Shown: in pieces, positions 9,039 through 18,624 of the stretch
Numbering within the stretch: the stretch's first letter is position 1
Layout of the letters: every line of letters starts with the position of its first letter
NCBI GenBank assembly: GCA_025594325.1
Contig: JANHCV010000009.1
Location: 1,364,001-1,428,000 of the forward strand
DNA from: Blastocladiella emersonii ATCC 22665
Taxonomy: Eukaryota > Blastocladiomycota > Blastocladiomycetes > Blastocladiales > Blastocladiaceae
DNA length: 64,000 nucleotides
Direction of reading: 5' to 3'
The notes under the pieces: model-generated
What the model saw: only the letters and a program-made list of their open reading frames with translations
Databases searched by the model: none
Told to the model about the DNA's origin: nothing
Program-made: the position numbers and the translations under genes

Positions 9039-11755
9039 ATGTTGCGCATTAGCTCTCTCGCGCGGACAGCGCGCCTGTGCCGCGTCGCGCCCTCGCCGAT
9101 CGCGCGGCCCGTCGCCGCGGTCCTCCCGCGATGGGCCTCGACCGCGACGAAACCGGCCACCGCTGCCGCTGTTACCTCGAACGAGACCCAGTCTGCGCCG
9201 CCCAAGTTCCGCTTCGCGTACGACCTGGCGTCGGTCGAGGCCAAGTGGCGCAACGCGCCGATGCCGCGGGTCCCCGCGTCCGCGACGACCGACAAGCACT
9301 ACGTGCTGTCCATGTTCCCGTACCCGTCGGGCAACCTGCACATGGGCCACGTGCGCGTGTACACGCTGTCGGACATGCTGTCGCGGTTCCACCGGATGCG
9401 CGGGCGCGCCGTGGTGCACCCGATGGGGTGGGACGCGTTCGGGCTGCCCGCCGAGAACGCCGCCATGGAGCGCAACGTGTCGCCGAGCGACTGGACGCTG
9501 TCCAACATCCAGCACATGAAGCGCCAGCTGCAGCTGATCGGCCTCGATTTCGACTGGGACCGCGAGATCGCGACGTGCGCGCCCGAGTACTACCGCCACA
9601 CCCAGGCGCTGTTCCTGCGCATGTTCGACGCCGGCCTCGCGTACCGCAAGGAGGCCGTCGTCAACTGGGACCCCGTCGACAAGACGGTCCTCGCCAACGA
9701 GCAGGTCGACGCCGACGGCCGCTCGTGGCGCTCCGGCGCCCTCGTCGAGAAGAAGAAGCTCAACCAGTGGTTCCTCCGCATCACCGACTTTGCCGACGTG
9801 CGTTTCCCTCACTACGCTCTGTCCCGGACGAGTCTCACCCCGAATTCCTTCCCAAACAGGACCTCCTCGCCGGCCTCGACAAGCTCGACTGGCCCGCCGA
9901 GGTCAAGCAGATGCAGCGCAACTGGATCGGCAAGTCGCGCGGCATGCACTTTGATTTTTCCGTCCCTTCTGTCGAAACCCCGGTCCGCGTCTTCACCAGC
10001 CGCCCCGAGACCCTGCACGGCGTGACCTTCCTCGCCATCGCCCCCTCGCACCCGCTCGCCTCGTCGCCCGCGATCCCGGCCGCCCGCCGCGCCGCCGTCG
10101 CCGACGCCGCGCGCGCGTACGAGCGCGAGCAGCAGTTCAACGCCGCGTACGGCGAGACCAAGCGCGGCGTCGACACGGGTGTGCGGGCCGTGCACCCGGT
10201 GACGCGCGCGGAGATCCCCGTGTACGTGACCAACTACGTGCTCGGCGACTACGGCACCGGCGCCGTCATGGGCGTCCCCGCGCACGACGAGCGCGACGCC
10301 GAGTTTGCTGCCGCGCACGGGATTGCGGCGGTGGAGGTGATCGACGAGGCGTCGGGCCTGCTCGTCAACAGCGGCGCGATGACGGGGATGACGCCCGCGG
10401 CCGCGACGCAGGCGCTCGCCGCCCAAAAGGTCGGGACTGAGACGACCACGTACAAGCTGCGCGACTGGCTGATCTCGCGGCAGCGGTACTGGGGCTGTCC
10501 GATCCCGATCGTGCACTGCCCCGACTGCGGGCCCGTTGGCGTGCCCGAGACGCAGCTGCCCGTGCCGCTCGCGCCGTCCATGGAGTCGTTCGCGACGCAC
10601 GACCGGTCGTGCGCGTGCCCGAAATGCGGCAACACGTCGGCGGTGCGCGACGCGGATACCATGGACACGTTCGTCGACTCGTCGTGGTATTTCTTCCGGT
10701 TCCTCGACCCGCACAACACGGCCGCGCCGTTCGACCCCGCGGCGGTCGCGCGCGGGATGCCCGTGGACCTGTACGTCGGCGGGATCGAGCACGCGATCCT
10801 GCACCTGCTGTACGCGCGGTTCTTCGCCAAGTTCGTCGACCGGCACGTCGCGCCGCTGCCCAACGCCGCCGAGCCGTTCCAGAAGCTCCTCGCGCAGGGC
10901 ATGGTGCACGGGCGCACCCTGCGGGACCCGGACTCGGGGCGGTACCTGACGCCCGCGGACCTGGTCCGCGCGGCAGATGGCACCGTGACGATGCGCGACG
11001 GGCGCGCGCCGCGCGTCAGCTACGAGAAAATGTCCAAGTCCAAGCACAACGGGGTCGCGCCCGAGGACGTGATCCGCGAGTACGGCAGCGACGTGGCCCG
11101 CGCGTACATCATCGCCAAGGCGCCGCCCGCGCAGGTCCTCGAGTGGGACGACGACGCGATCGTCGGGTCCGCGCGGTGGGCGAACCGCGTCCACGCGCTC
11201 GTCGCGAAACGGCAGACGGACCCGGCGCCGTTCACGCCGTCGGTCGACGCGTCCGCGGAGATGGCGCCCGAGGAGCGCAACCTGTGGGCGACGACCAACG
11301 ACCTGCACGCCGCCATCACGCACTCGTTCGAGACGACTACCGCGCTCAACACGGTCCCGTCGAACCTGATCAAGCTGACGCACGCGCTCGCCGACTACTC
11401 CGGCCCGCTCCCGTCGCGCGTGTTCGATACCGCGACGCTGCGGCTCGTCCAGCTCATGGCGCCGCTGACGCCATGTCTCGCACAGGAGCTGTGGAGCGTG
11501 CTGGGCGTGCCCGGCAGCGTGTGGGATGCGTGGCCCGAGTCGGTGGCCGTCGCGCGTGACCTCGTCAGCGTCGTGGTCCAGGTCAACGGCAAGACGCGCG
11601 GCACGCTCTCGGTGCCCGCGGGCGAGATGACGGACGTGCAGCGGATCGCGCGCGAGTCGGACGTCGCGCGCAAGTGGGTCGCGGATAAGCAGGTCAAGCG
11701 CGCGATTGTCGCCAAGGGCGGGAAGCTGGTCAACTTTGTGGTGGTCGGCGCGTAG
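9039..11755 (+). CDS. NAM2: Leucyl-tRNA synthetase, mitochondrial
   Basis: Two exons, 9039-9797 and 9860-11755, give 884 residues; the 62-nt intron has a GTGCGT donor and an ACAG acceptor. The first 30-40 residues ([16 protein letters not shown]...) are basic and lack acid residues, a mitochondrial presequence. Class I signatures are intact: the HIGH box as [14 protein letters not shown] at about 92-105, and KMSKS within [11 protein letters not shown] at about 641-651. The CP1 editing insertion is present ([17 protein letters not shown], then a [15 protein letters not shown] block), followed by the [11 protein letters not shown] region and a C-terminal anticodon-binding domain. Bacterial-type LeuRS charges mitochondrial tRNA-Leu; in yeasts the orthologue Nam2 also helps group I intron splicing, which cannot be judged here. 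It is convergent with the NDR kinase gene, 69 bp away. Confidence 0.96.
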
Positions 11756-11824
11756 CGCAGCGTAAGTGAGGTGGGAGTATATTTCTTCTTCGAGTAAAGC
11801 AAAAGGTATCCGAGACGATAGCGA

Positions 11825-13351
11825 CTACTCGATAGACCCGCGGATCGTCTCGAACTTGCGGAACGTGAACCCGACAAAGGCGAGGTCCTTGTACAGCCCG
11901 TCGGCGGCGCCGCCGGCAGTTGCTCCGCCGTCGGCGCCCAAATCGTCGGACGCGCCCGCGGCGCCGGCGCCGTCGACGCTGGTCGGGACGTGCGTGAGGT
12001 CCTCGGTCGGGAAGTAGGAGGTATCCGTAATCGACTTGAGCTCCGGGACATAGGGCGGGCGCGAGCTGCGGAGCCGATCCCAGTCGACGCTGCGGAGGAA
12101 CGGGTGGGCCTTGATCTCGTGGGCGCCGTTGCGGCCGAGGCGGTTGGGCGCGTCGCACAGGAGCCGCTTGATGAGGTCCTCGGCCTCCCACGACAGGTGC
12201 ACGTCGTCGGGGATCACGAGCCAGTTCTTCCACGCCATGACCTTGCGGTACGTCTCCTGCGGGGTGTCGGAGCAGAACGGCGGGTACCCGACGAGACACT
12301 CGAACATGATGGCGCCGAGCGACCACCAGTCGCACTCCTTGCCGTAGCCCGTGCCGATGAAGACCTCGGGCGCAATGTAGTCCGGGGTGCCGACCGTCGA
12401 GTAGGCGAGCGCGCGCCGGTTCTTGCGCCACGTCGACACCTGCTCGACGCGCGACCGCGGGTCGATGTTGATGCTGGCGTGTTTCCCGTCGGCGGAGGCC
12501 GCGGCCGAGGACCCCGAGTCGGCGAGCCGCTGGTAGTAGCTCGAGTCGTGGGTCGGGTGGAACCCCGTGGCGAGCCCGAAATCGGTGAGCTTGAGGTGGC
12601 CGTCCTTGTCCACCAAGAGGTTGTCGGGCTTGATGTCGCGGTGGATGAAGCCGAGGGCGTGGACCGACTCGATGGCGGCGACGCACTCGGCCATGTAGAA
12701 GCGCGTGGCGTCCTCGGTGAAGGTGTCGTACTTGATGAGCATGGACATGAGGTCGCCGCCGGGGAGGAACTCCATGATGAGGTAGAGGAAGACGGGGTCC
12801 TGGAACGAGAAGTAGAGCTGGACGACCCACGGCGAGTTCTGGTCGACGGACATGGCGAGCAGGTCGCGCTCGGCCTTGACGTGGGCGAGCTGGTCCTTTT
12901 TCACCATGTCCGACTTGCGCAGCGTCTTCATGGCGTAGATGCGCCCGTTGTCGCGCTTCTGCGTGAGCCGCACCTCGCCGAACGCGCCCTTGCCGATCAC
13001 CTTGATGGTCAAAAAGTCGTCGACGCCGAGCTTGACGCGGCGGAACCGCAAAAAGTCGGACTCCTTGCGGCCGAGCGCGGCCAGCTGCCGGTTCTTGCGC
13101 TCGTCGCTGCAGTTCTCGTCGCGCACGCGGCGCTCCAGGTCCTGCAGCCGGTGCTGCCGCTCGAGCGTCGCGTCCAGCAGGTTCTTGTAGAAGACCTCGA
13201 GCTTGTACTTTGCGGTCGCCGCGCGGTCCAGCGTCGCCGTCGAGAAGCCCTCGGTCGTCCGCTCGAACGGGAACTCGCCCGCGGCGGCGGCCGCGGCGCC
13301 GTTGCCGTTGGCCTCGCCGCCGCCGCTGTCGTGCGCGTCGTGGTCGGCCAT
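11825..13351 (-). CDS. CBK1: NDR/LATS-family AGC kinase (Cbk1/Orb6-like)
   Basis: A single-exon gene of 508 residues. An Ala-rich N-terminus is followed by the NDR-specific Mob1-binding region (about 45-105, [18 protein letters not shown]). The kinase domain starts at about 113 with GKGAFGEV, Lys142, catalytic HRDIKPDN (Asp239) and DFG at 257-259. Between subdomains VII and VIII sits the auto-inhibitory basic insert expected of NDR kinases ([26 protein letters not shown]), with activation-loop Ser318. The C-terminal hydrophobic motif [10 protein letters not shown] carries Thr496, the site for Ste20-type upstream kinases. These kinases act with Mob proteins in the RAM/MOR pathway that controls polarity, cell separation and wall remodelling. 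The protein lacks the long disordered N-terminus of budding-yeast Cbk1 and resembles Orb6/Ukc1 in length. Its promoter is shared divergently with the EXOG-like gene. Confidence 0.95.
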   Translation of the reverse strand: MADHDAHDSGGGEANGNGAAAAAAGEFPFERTTEGFSTATLDRAATAKYKLEVFYKNLLDATLERQHRLQDLERRVRDENCSDERKNRQLAALGRKESDFLRFRRVKLGVDDFLTIKVIGKGAFGEVRLTQKRDNGRIYAMKTLRKSDMVKKDQLAHVKAERDLLAMSVDQNSPWVVQLYFSFQDPVFLYLIMEFLPGGDLMSMLIKYDTFTEDATRFYMAECVAAIESVHALGFIHRDIKPDNLLVDKDGHLKLTDFGLATGFHPTHDSSYYQRLADSGSSAAASADGKHASINIDPRSRVEQVSTWRKNRRALAYSTVGTPDYIAPEVFIGTGYGKECDWWSLGAIMFECLVGYPPFCSDTPQETYRKVMAWKNWLVIPDDVHLSWEAEDLIKRLLCDAPNRLGRNGAHEIKAHPFLRSVDWDRLRSSRPPYVPELKSITDTSYFPTEDLTHVPTSVDGAGAAGASDDLGADGGATAGGAADGLYKDLAFVGFTFRKFETIRGSIE

Positions 13352-13709
13352 GCGCGACGGGCGTGGGTGTGTCTAATTTGGAGCTAGGCCGAAGGCGCGC
13401 ACGCGCGTGGCGTGGATGGACGCGATCGGGGATGAGGCCGCCCGCGATGGATGAGCTGCGTGGAGGGGGCGCCCGTGCAGGGGGCCAAGTTACATGGGCA
13501 GCGGAGCGCGTCGACTCGTTCAAAAGCGGGAGAGAGCGAGAGCAGAGAGAGGCGCGCGCGCGGCGAGACGCAGAGAGGAACGCGCCGATGCCACACGTGC
13601 ACGTGCGCGACACGGGCCGCCGTCCCTCCCTTTCGTTTCGTTTTCTCTCGGCCGCGACCAGCTCTCCCTCTCCCAACCACCCCCATCACGCACTCTAACA
13701 CGCAAGCAA
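13352..13709. promoter_or_regulatory. Divergent promoter, CBK1 / EXOG-like nuclease
   Basis: A 358-bp spacer between two start codons facing apart. Its right half is purine- then pyrimidine-rich, with a CT-rich block (TTTTCTCTCGG, CTCTCCCTCTCCC) before the nuclease ATG. There is no gene and no clear TATA box. Confidence 0.5.
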
Positions 13710-15032
13710 ATGAACCCCGAGATTGCGCAGCGCGTGGCCCTGGTCGGCGTCGGCGCCGTGGTGGGCGGCGGCGCCGCGTGGTTCCTGAGCAAGCGCTCGA
13801 CGACCCCCGCGGGCGTCGTGTCGGTGCCCGCGGGCAAGCCGATCGACGGCCCGGTGCCGATGCCGCACACGCTGTCGACGCCGGCCGGCAAGTCGATCCT
13901 GTCGCCGCGGCACGCCGAGCTGCTCAAGTACGGGCTGCCGACCTCGACGCAGCTGCAGCTCAAGGAGAACTACGTGTCGCTGGTCGACTACCGGCTGCGC
14001 GAGCCCGTGTGGGTCATGGAGCACCTGACCAAGGACAACCTCAAGGGCGGCGCCGACCGCGCCAACCACGGCTTCGTGCAGGACCACGACGTGCCCAAGC
14101 CGTACCGCCAGACCAACGACGACTACCTCAAGTCGGGCTACTCGCGCGGCCACATGTCGCCGGCGAGCAACAACAAGGTCACGCCCGACGCCATGAAGGA
14201 GTCGTTCCTGCTCAACTCCAACATTGTCCCGCAGGACCTCGACAACAACATGTTCTACTGGAACCGCATGGAGCAGTGGGTCAAGCACCTCGCCACCAAG
14301 AAGGGGTTCGACGCCGTCCACGTCCTGTCTGGCCCGCTGTTCCTGCCCTCCAAGGTCTCGCCCAACGGCCTGGTCATCGAGGCTTCGTCCAACTCGACCG
14401 CCCTCACCGTCCCGAGCGACCCGACGCACCTGTACCCGCCGTCGAGCGCCATCACGGTCCCGCCGCCCTCGGACGTGTACACGCCGCCGCCCGCCGACCT
14501 CGCCGAGCCCAACAACTCGATGATCCCGGCCAAGCCGTTCCACTACGTGACCTACAAGACCATCGGCGACACCCACGTCGCCGTCCCGACCCACCTGTTC
14601 AAGGCGGTGCTGGCCGAGAAATCGCAGGGCCCGGGCAAGCCGCCCGCCGTCTTCTTCGCGTCCTTCATCGTCCCCAACACGCCCATCAACGAGCGGCTGC
14701 CGCTGCGCGCGTTCCAGGTCCCGCGCGAGACGCTCGAGAAGTACGCTGGGTTCCGCGTCTACGACCGCGCCTTCGACATGATGCCCGTCACGGACCTGTG
14801 CGCCGTCAACGACCCCGACATGGGCAAGTCGGCCGAGGGCAAGACCATGTGCCAGCTCGAGCACGCGTCCGCCTTCAACTTCTTCGTCGCCGAGCGCGAG
14901 ATCGCCAAGGCCGGGTCGCGCGCCGAGCTCGAGAAGGCCATGGCCAAGGCCAACCAGACCGCGACCAAGTTCAACGTGCCCGTGCCGTCCAACCTGCTCG
15001 CCGCGTACGAGAAGCAGGCGCGCAAGTTCTGA
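13710..15032 (+). CDS. Mitochondrial DNA/RNA non-specific endonuclease (EXOG/EndoG family)
   Basis: A single-exon gene of 440 residues starting at 13710, where a hydrophobic N-terminal anchor (VALVGVGAVVGGGAAWFL, about 9-26) follows directly; such a segment tethers EndoG/EXOG to the mitochondrial inner membrane. The nuclease signature reads SRGHMSPASNN with catalytic His148, i.e. the S-R-G-H form of EXOG rather than the D-R-G-H of EndoG/Nuc1. The Mg-binding Asn/Glu helix is present (NNMFYWNRMEQWV). The domain is interrupted by a Pro/Ser-rich insertion (about 225-275: YPPSSAITVPPPSDVYTPPP), absent from the compact family core. EXOG enzymes remove 5' ends and flaps during mitochondrial DNA repair. 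The choice between EXOG-like and fungal Nuc1 rests on this motif and is therefore tentative. It is convergent with RPF2. Confidence 0.9.
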   Translation: MNPEIAQRVALVGVGAVVGGGAAWFLSKRSTTPAGVVSVPAGKPIDGPVPMPHTLSTPAGKSILSPRHAELLKYGLPTSTQLQLKENYVSLVDYRLREPVWVMEHLTKDNLKGGADRANHGFVQDHDVPKPYRQTNDDYLKSGYSRGHMSPASNNKVTPDAMKESFLLNSNIVPQDLDNNMFYWNRMEQWVKHLATKKGFDAVHVLSGPLFLPSKVSPNGLVIEASSNSTALTVPSDPTHLYPPSSAITVPPPSDVYTPPPADLAEPNNSMIPAKPFHYVTYKTIGDTHVAVPTHLFKAVLAEKSQGPGKPPAVFFASFIVPNTPINERLPLRAFQVPRETLEKYAGFRVYDRAFDMMPVTDLCAVNDPDMGKSAEGKTMCQLEHASAFNFFVAEREIAKAGSRAELEKAMAKANQTATKFNVPVPSNLLAAYEKQARKF

Positions 15033-15105
15033 GTGCGATTTTTGCGATTAATACACAACAGGAATTTAGTATATATAGATAGTATAAACACAGGAAGGAA
15101 AGCGA

Positions 15106-16109
15106 CTACTCATCGTCGCTCGCATTCGCCTCGTCCTCGCGGATCCGCTTGCGGTCCTGCTCGACGCGCTTGGCGTCGTCTGCTGGGTCGTAGTCGCGCT
15201 TGAGGCCCTTCATCTTGCGGGTCTGGATCTGGGTCACGTCCTGCTTGTGCATGTGGATGGTGCCGACCTTGTCGCCAAAGGCGTTGGTGGCCACGTTCTT
15301 GACCTTCTTGGGCTTGAGCTCCTTGGGCACGCGCAGCGCGTGCTTCCACAGCTCGGGCACCGGGTCGCGCACGCGGCGCGGGACCAGGTCCATGCGCGGA
15401 CCCATCTCGACCAGCTCGATGCGCGGCAGCTTCTGGCCCGACTTCTTGAGGTGCGTCGTGTACACGCGCAGGTGGATCTTGCCCGCGAGGTGGGTCAGGG
15501 CGATGCAGTACTCGAGCCCCGCCAGGTTCACCTTGCTCACGGGCTCGCCGCGGAAAAAGTCGACAAACAGGTTCTGCATGTTGCGCAGCTCGTCCGACGA
15601 CTCCCAGTCGCCCTGGAACAGCATGCACGGCTTCATGCCGATGCCGCACTTGGGGGTGTCAATGTCGTGCAGCGAGACAAACGCCTCGATGCCGAACTCG
15701 TACATGTCGAGCACCTGGTGGTCGAACATGCGCACAAACGTCAGGTCGTGCGGGCGCTTCTTGTTGTGGGTGCCGACGACCATGAGCGCCGCGTCGTTCT
15801 TCTGCGAGAAGAACTCGAGCCGCTGCGTGTCCTCGAACGGGTGCACGTCGTTCTTCTTGGTGAAGTTGACCGCGTGCGGCTTCTTGAGCGAGTACAGGTC
15901 CGCCAGCGCCGACTGCACCACCTGCGACGTGGTCGTCCCGCGGATCGTGATCACCGTCTTGGCGTTCTCGACCACCTTGGGCGCGCGGTTGTCGAGGAAC
16001 CGCTTGGTGCGCGCGTTTTTGGCCTTACTAGCGTCATCGGGGCGGCGTCAATCTCGGGTCGATTCATGGGTGGTCGCGGCAGATCCATTGCATACACTGT
16101 GCGGAGCAT
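15106..16109 (-). CDS. RPF2: Ribosome biogenesis protein Rpf2 (Brix domain)
   Basis: Two exons: a 14-nt first exon, 16109-16096 (ATG CTC CGC ACA GT), and 16027-15106. The intron runs 16095-16028 with a GTATGC donor and a CTAG acceptor and restores MLRTVKAKNARTKRFLDNR, which matches the known N-terminus of Rpf2 proteins (M-R-T-V-K-P-K-N-A-R). The product has 311 residues: a basic start, a Brix domain at about 28-225 (VITIRGTTTSQ, DIDTPKCGIGMKPCMLFQG, CIALTHLAGKIHLRVY), the Rpf2 box ELVEMGPRMDLVPRR, then a basic/acidic tail. Rpf2 forms a complex with Rrs1 that brings the 5S RNP into pre-60S particles in the nucleolus. Without the tiny exon the gene appears to lack a start. Confidence 0.95.
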
Positions 16110-16482
16110 TTTCGCGTGTTCGTTTCTGGTCCTCTCCTCCGTGGGATCCACGCGGGTAACTCGACGCGCGCGTGCCGGGGCGCGTGCGGCGCGCGAGGCA
16201 GCGACGCGCGGCGGCCGAAAGTGCGATTTGAGATCAGGTGAGCGCACCTGACCGGTCGCTACGCGGCGCACCAGCCCGTGACTCACGCGCCATCGCGATG
16301 AAACTCGCGCGGCGGGCTGAACGGGGCTGGACGGCTGCACCCGGGATCGCCCGAGGCCCCAAAACCTAAGAACAGCCGCGTTTGATTGGTGCCCGGCGCA
16401 CCGGGGCTTGCGTGCCCAGATCATCGCGTTCGGCTGCTAAAAAAGCGGTCCGTCGCGTTCCTTCGCACACACACAAGCAGCC
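16110..16482. promoter_or_regulatory. Divergent promoter, RPF2 / PUT2
   Basis: A 373-bp spacer between divergent start codons. It contains paired GC-rich words and an A-run (CTAAAAAAGC) at about 16436-16446, some 40 nt upstream of the PUT2 ATG. No open frame of interest. Confidence 0.45.
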
Positions 16483-18240
16483 ATGTTCGCCGTCGTTCGA
16501 GCGCTCTGCTACAAAAGCCGGCCGCTCCCCCGCACCCTGCCCCGGCTCCTCTTGTCGTCGACACCCTTGACTGTCCCGCGAACGTACTCAACCGTCACCA
16601 TGGCCAACCCGCAGCTCGGTCACTTCAGCATCCCCAACATCGAGAACGAGCCCCTCAAGGCGTACGCGCCCGGGTCGGCCGAGCGCAAGGCGCTGCAGGC
16701 GGCGCTCGACGAGATGCAGGCGGGCGCGCCGTACCACGTCCCGATCGTGATCAACGGCAAGCAGATCAAGACGGGCAAGGTCGCCGAGCAGTACAACCCG
16801 TCGACCAAGCAGGTGCTGTGCACGTACGAGGAGGCGGACGTGCAGCTCCTCGGCCAGGCGATCGAGGGCGCGCTCGCGGCGCGCGCCAAGTGGGAGGCGA
16901 TGCCGTTCGCGGACCGCGCGGCCGTCTTCCTCAAGGCGGCCGACCTGCTCGCCGTCAAGTACCGGTACAAGCTCATGGCGGCGACGATGCTCGGCCAGGG
17001 CAAGAACGTGTGGCAGGCCGAGATCGACGCGGCGTGCGAGCTCATCGACTTCTGGCGGTTCAACGCCCAGTACGCGCAGGAGATCTACCGCACCCAGCCG
17101 CCCAAGAACGCGCCGGGCATCTGGAACCGCGTCGAGTACCGCGCCCTCGAGGGCTTCGTCCTCGCCGTGTCGCCCTTCAACTTCACGGCCATTGGCGGCA
17201 ACCTCGGGTCGGCGCCCGCCCTCATGGGCAACGTCGTCGTGTGGAAGCCCGCGCCCGCGGCCATCCTGTCCAACTACATTGTGCTCGAGATCCTGCACGA
17301 GGCCGGGCTCCCCGCCGGCGTGATGCAGTTTGTGCCCGGAGACGCGCCCGCGATCGTCGGTGCGTCGCTGCAGCACCCCGAGTTTGCCGGCCTGCACTTC
17401 ACGGGGTCGACGGCCGTGTTCAAGAAGCTGTGGCGCGACATTGGCAACAACATTGACCTGTACAAGAACTACCCGCGCATTGTCGGCGAGACGGGCGGCA
17501 AGAACATGCACATGGTGCACCCGTCGGCCAACGCGCAGCAGGTGGTCCTCCAGTCGGTCCGCTCGGCGTTCGAGTACCAGGGCCAGAAGTGCTCGGCGTG
17601 CTCGCGCGCGTACGTGCCCGAGTCGCTGTGGCCCGAGATCAAGGCCGGCCTCGTGCGCGAGGTGTCCAAGATCAAGGTCGGCCCCGTGACCGACTTTGCC
17701 AACTTTGTGACCCCCGTCATCAACCAGTTCGCCTTCGACAAGATCAAGTCGTACATCGAGTTCGCCAAGGCCGCCAAGGACGCCGAGATCCTGGTCGGCG
17801 GCACCTACGACGACTCCAAGGGCTACTTCATCCACCCGACGGTGATCGTGACGACCAACCCGCACTTCAAGACGCTCGAGGAGGAGATCTTCGGCCCCGT
17901 CCTGACCGTGTACGTGTACCCGACGGACCAGTTTGTCGAGACGGTGGCGCTCGCCGACAAGACGTCGCCGTACGCGCTCACGTGCGCGCTGTTCGCGCAG
18001 GACCGCGACGCGATCGTGCTCGGCACCAACCTGCTCCGCAACACGTCGGGCAACTTCTACGTCAACGACAAGTCGACGGGCGCGGTCGTCGGCCAGCAGC
18101 CGTTCGGCGGGTCGCGCGCCTCGGGCACCAACGACAAGGCCGGCGCCGCCGCGAACCTGTTCCGCTGGGTCTCGGCTCGTTCCATCAAGGAGAACTTCCT
18201 CCCCATCGAGGACTTTATCTACCCCTCGAACCTCGCCTAA
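16483..18240 (+). CDS. PUT2: Delta-1-pyrroline-5-carboxylate dehydrogenase, mitochondrial
   Basis: A single-exon gene of 585 residues. The first 38 residues (MFAVVRALCYKSRPLPRTL...) are basic and hydrophobic, a mitochondrial presequence; a second ATG at residue 40 could give a form lacking it. The ALDH fold is complete: VSPFNFTAIGGNL (Rossmann entry), FTGSTAVF, VGETGGKN with the general-base Glu, nucleophile Cys370 in YQGQKCSACSRAY, and EEEIFGPVLTVY. The wording of these motifs is that of ALDH4, which oxidises P5C/glutamate semialdehyde to glutamate with NAD+ as the second step of proline catabolism. The length fits ALDH4A1/Put2 (about 560-580). The whole gene keeps high third-position GC, as do its neighbours. 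Confidence 0.96.
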   Translation: MFAVVRALCYKSRPLPRTLPRLLLSSTPLTVPRTYSTVTMANPQLGHFSIPNIENEPLKAYAPGSAERKALQAALDEMQAGAPYHVPIVINGKQIKTGKVAEQYNPSTKQVLCTYEEADVQLLGQAIEGALAARAKWEAMPFADRAAVFLKAADLLAVKYRYKLMAATMLGQGKNVWQAEIDAACELIDFWRFNAQYAQEIYRTQPPKNAPGIWNRVEYRALEGFVLAVSPFNFTAIGGNLGSAPALMGNVVVWKPAPAAILSNYIVLEILHEAGLPAGVMQFVPGDAPAIVGASLQHPEFAGLHFTGSTAVFKKLWRDIGNNIDLYKNYPRIVGETGGKNMHMVHPSANAQQVVLQSVRSAFEYQGQKCSACSRAYVPESLWPEIKAGLVREVSKIKVGPVTDFANFVTPVINQFAFDKIKSYIEFAKAAKDAEILVGGTYDDSKGYFIHPTVIVTTNPHFKTLEEEIFGPVLTVYVYPTDQFVETVALADKTSPYALTCALFAQDRDAIVLGTNLLRNTSGNFYVNDKSTGAVVGQQPFGGSRASGTNDKAGAAANLFRWVSARSIKENFLPIEDFIYPSNLA

Positions 18241-18624
18241 GCGTCGTTGTCCGTGTTGTGTGATTGTTTGGTTGTGAAATAGCATCTCTGTCTTCTGTGT
18301 CTCTCTCCTCTGTCTCTCGACTCGTGTCTCTCAGAGTGATGGTCGGCGGTAAGCAAGGGTGGCGGAGCTCTCGCGACGACGACGCGTCCGCGTTTTTCAA
18401 GCGCGGCTCAAGCGGTGAAAGGCGTGGCAGGCGGCGATGGCATCAGAGCGGCGCGCGGCAGCTCACGCGACCCGACGCGCCGTTCGGAATCGGCGGGAAC
18501 GCGCGAAATTCAACGCTCGGCAGCGCCGATCCCTCGTATAAGAGCAGCCGGTCCGCCCGGTCAACCCGCCCTCGCTCTCGCCTCAACGCGAACTGGTATT
18601 TAGCTCGTTCACCCCCTTCAAACC
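18241..18624 (+). promoter_or_regulatory. PUT2-FOX2 spacer with TATA-like element
   Basis: A 384-bp spacer. TATAAGA at 18537-18543 lies 82-88 nt upstream of the FOX2 ATG, a plausible core promoter. The left part is CT-rich (CTCTCTCCTCTGTCTCTCG) and probably PUT2 3' UTR. No gene. Confidence 0.5.
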
